A DNA stretch of 64,000 bases from Nyssa sinensis (lineage: Eukaryota; Streptophyta; Magnoliopsida; Cornales; Nyssaceae). The position numbers and the translations under genes were made by a program. Location: contig CM018041.1 of the NCBI GenBank assembly GCA_008638375.1, forward strand, positions 15,904,716 through 15,968,715, given 5' to 3'. The notes beneath the pieces are model-generated. The model had not been told where the DNA came from. It saw only the letters and a list, made by a program, of their open reading frames with translations, and searched no databases. Shown piece after piece: positions 62,801 through 64,000 of the stretch. Position 1 is the first letter of the stretch; each line of letters opens with the position of its first letter.

Positions 62801-64000
62801 CTTTTTCCTGCGCTAAAGCCTCCACAAGACAGCATGATCGGGTGATGATCAGAACAAGGCCGCGGGAGACACTTTTGGGAGATACCTGGGAAGTGGTCCT
62901 CCCATTGGTGTGATACCAGAAATCTATCCAATCTTGACATAGCCAGCTGCTGGCCTCCTCTGGACCAGGTGAATCTCCCTCCCTCAAGAGGTAAGTCCAC
63001 AAGAGTTTGAGAGTTTATAAACTAGTTAAAGCTCCGCATGGCCGAGGTCAACCTACCATTCCCCACTCTTTCATCTGGACACCGAACTACATTAAAGTCC
63101 CCCCCCCCACGCACCAAGGGACTTGCCAAGAGGGGAGCACGGCCTGCAGCTCCTCCCAGAAAAAGTGCCTAGCACCATCAACGACTGGCCCATACACCCC
63201 ACAAAAGCCCCACTCCATAGAACTATGAACCATTCTAAACTTGCATGAGATAGAAAATACACCCACCCTTTGCTCAATACTGGAAATCACTCTGGAGTCC
63301 CAGGCCACCAAAATACCTCCTGCATTACCCTGAGCATCCAGAGCAGCCCAGTGAATCCACCTGGAACTCCAAATGGAGCGAACAAAGCTCCTCGAAATGC
63401 TTTCTACTTTGGTTTCCTGAAGACATATAACTGCTAGCTTCCATTCATGCAATAAGCATTTAATAACTGCACGCTTGTCTGGGTCGTTTAAACCCCTCAC
63501 ATTCCAAGACAAAAGTTTTAAGTTCATAAAAACAGGAAAGATTATAGTTTGTTGCCGCCTTCCACCAAGGCCACCGCTGATTTGTTGCCCCCATAGTTTA
63601 CCGAACAGGACAATTCTTTCATAACTCTTTTTAATCTTTTGGCTGATTGGTGCTCCCTATCTTTATCAGAGGCATTACTAGAACTGGGTCGGGCATTACT
63701 CGTAATTATATCTCTGAATAAATCCATTAGTCTTTCTTCAAACCCAACACAGGGAACCCCTAGCAACTTACTGACTTTCCCCAATTTCCTGAGAACCCAC
63801 CCGTCTGAGAGTTTTTGTTGATGGCAAAACAGCTCAGATGACTGCTCCTCTGCGGTCTGTGACGATCCATTCTGGAACCCCGCCGGGAGAATTACTGCCA
63901 ACGGATTATAAACATCCGCAATATCTACAATTTCCTGCTGCAGCATTTCCAAATCCCCCCTCTGTTCAGGGTTTTCCTGGCTGCTTACCAGCGCTTCAAC
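59827..64000 (-). mobile_element. LINE (plant L1-like), ORF1 end and full-span ORF2, decayed
   Basis: The T17 run at 59827-59843 is the minus-strand poly-A tail. Going upstream: zinc-ribbon end (60257-59910), RT thumb and connection (61284-60292), RT core and endonuclease (63527-61092). The ORF1 C-terminus (63952-63542) runs toward the window edge. Motifs are LLSWNVRGLNDPDKR and LQETKVE (endonuclease), KAPGPDGF, RPISLVSSVYKLIAKVL, LRQGDPLSPFVF and FADD (61469-61458). The frame is broken at a C10 run (63099-63108), near a stop at about 63025, between RT blocks 5 and A/C near 61500, near 61270, and near 60290. The element is therefore inactive. Its 5' end lies beyond the window. Confidence 0.93.

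Noticed and set aside
1..64000. CRISPR arrays, phage genes, operons, tRNA or rRNA genes
   Set aside because: Nothing of these kinds is present. Spliced genes and plant transposons make the window clearly nuclear and eukaryotic.

Overview
This is a window of plant nuclear DNA, almost certainly from a dicot with a repeat-rich genome. The evidence is a spliceosomal SmF gene with plant-type introns and a telo-box, a plant BTR1-type KH gene, a kelch gene, a cell-wall type glycine-rich protein, a type I MADS-box relic, and plant LTR, LINE, SINE and hAT-type repeats. I cannot name the species. There is no CRISPR array, operon, rRNA gene or credible tRNA gene.

Layout. 1-2.9 kb (minus): the first two coding exons of a kelch-repeat gene whose remainder lies off the left edge. 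3.18-3.70 kb: a hAT-type MITE with a perfect 8-bp target duplication. 5.76-11.89 kb (minus): a complete five-exon gene for Sm protein F (88 aa), whose introns hold poly-G tracts and a Copia LTR with primer-binding site. 12-22 kb: repeat territory with a 4.0-kb solo LTR (minus) and a Copia pol relic carrying an internal tandem duplication. 26.5-27.2 kb (plus): an intact secreted glycine-rich protein gene with TATA box and poly(A) signal. 27.4-29.9 kb: an element-like structure with long inverted arms around a GC-richer core, a Pack-MULE candidate. 31.6-38.5 kb: a nested cluster of a 1.25-kb solo LTR, a SINE, two hAT-type MITEs and a 3.9-kb solo LTR related to the one at 14-18 kb but inverted. 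39.1-39.8 kb: a type I MADS-box (AGL62-like) pseudogene directly behind an unrecognised coiled-coil exon. 41.8-46.1 kb (minus): the 3' exons of a BTR1-like KH gene; exons for KH1 and the front of KH2 were not found. 49.6-56.2 kb: a SINE, a decayed tandem-repeat protein gene split by a MITE, and two more hAT-type elements. 57.1-64 kb: a Ty3/Gypsy relic, a 5'-truncated LINE (plus) and a long decayed LINE (minus) that runs off the right edge; the two LINEs face tail to tail.

The functional content is small: SmF (snRNP core), the glycine-rich protein (probable cell wall), the kelch gene (partial) and the BTR1-like gene (partial, status uncertain). They do not form a pathway. I see no novel biological system. 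The most unusual items are the inverted pair of ~4-kb solo LTRs, the Pack-MULE candidate, the decayed exon with tandem acceptor in the BTR1-like gene, and the unrecognised repeat-protein pseudogene split by a MITE. All coordinates come from reading by eye; splice sites were chosen by GT/AG rules plus protein continuity.
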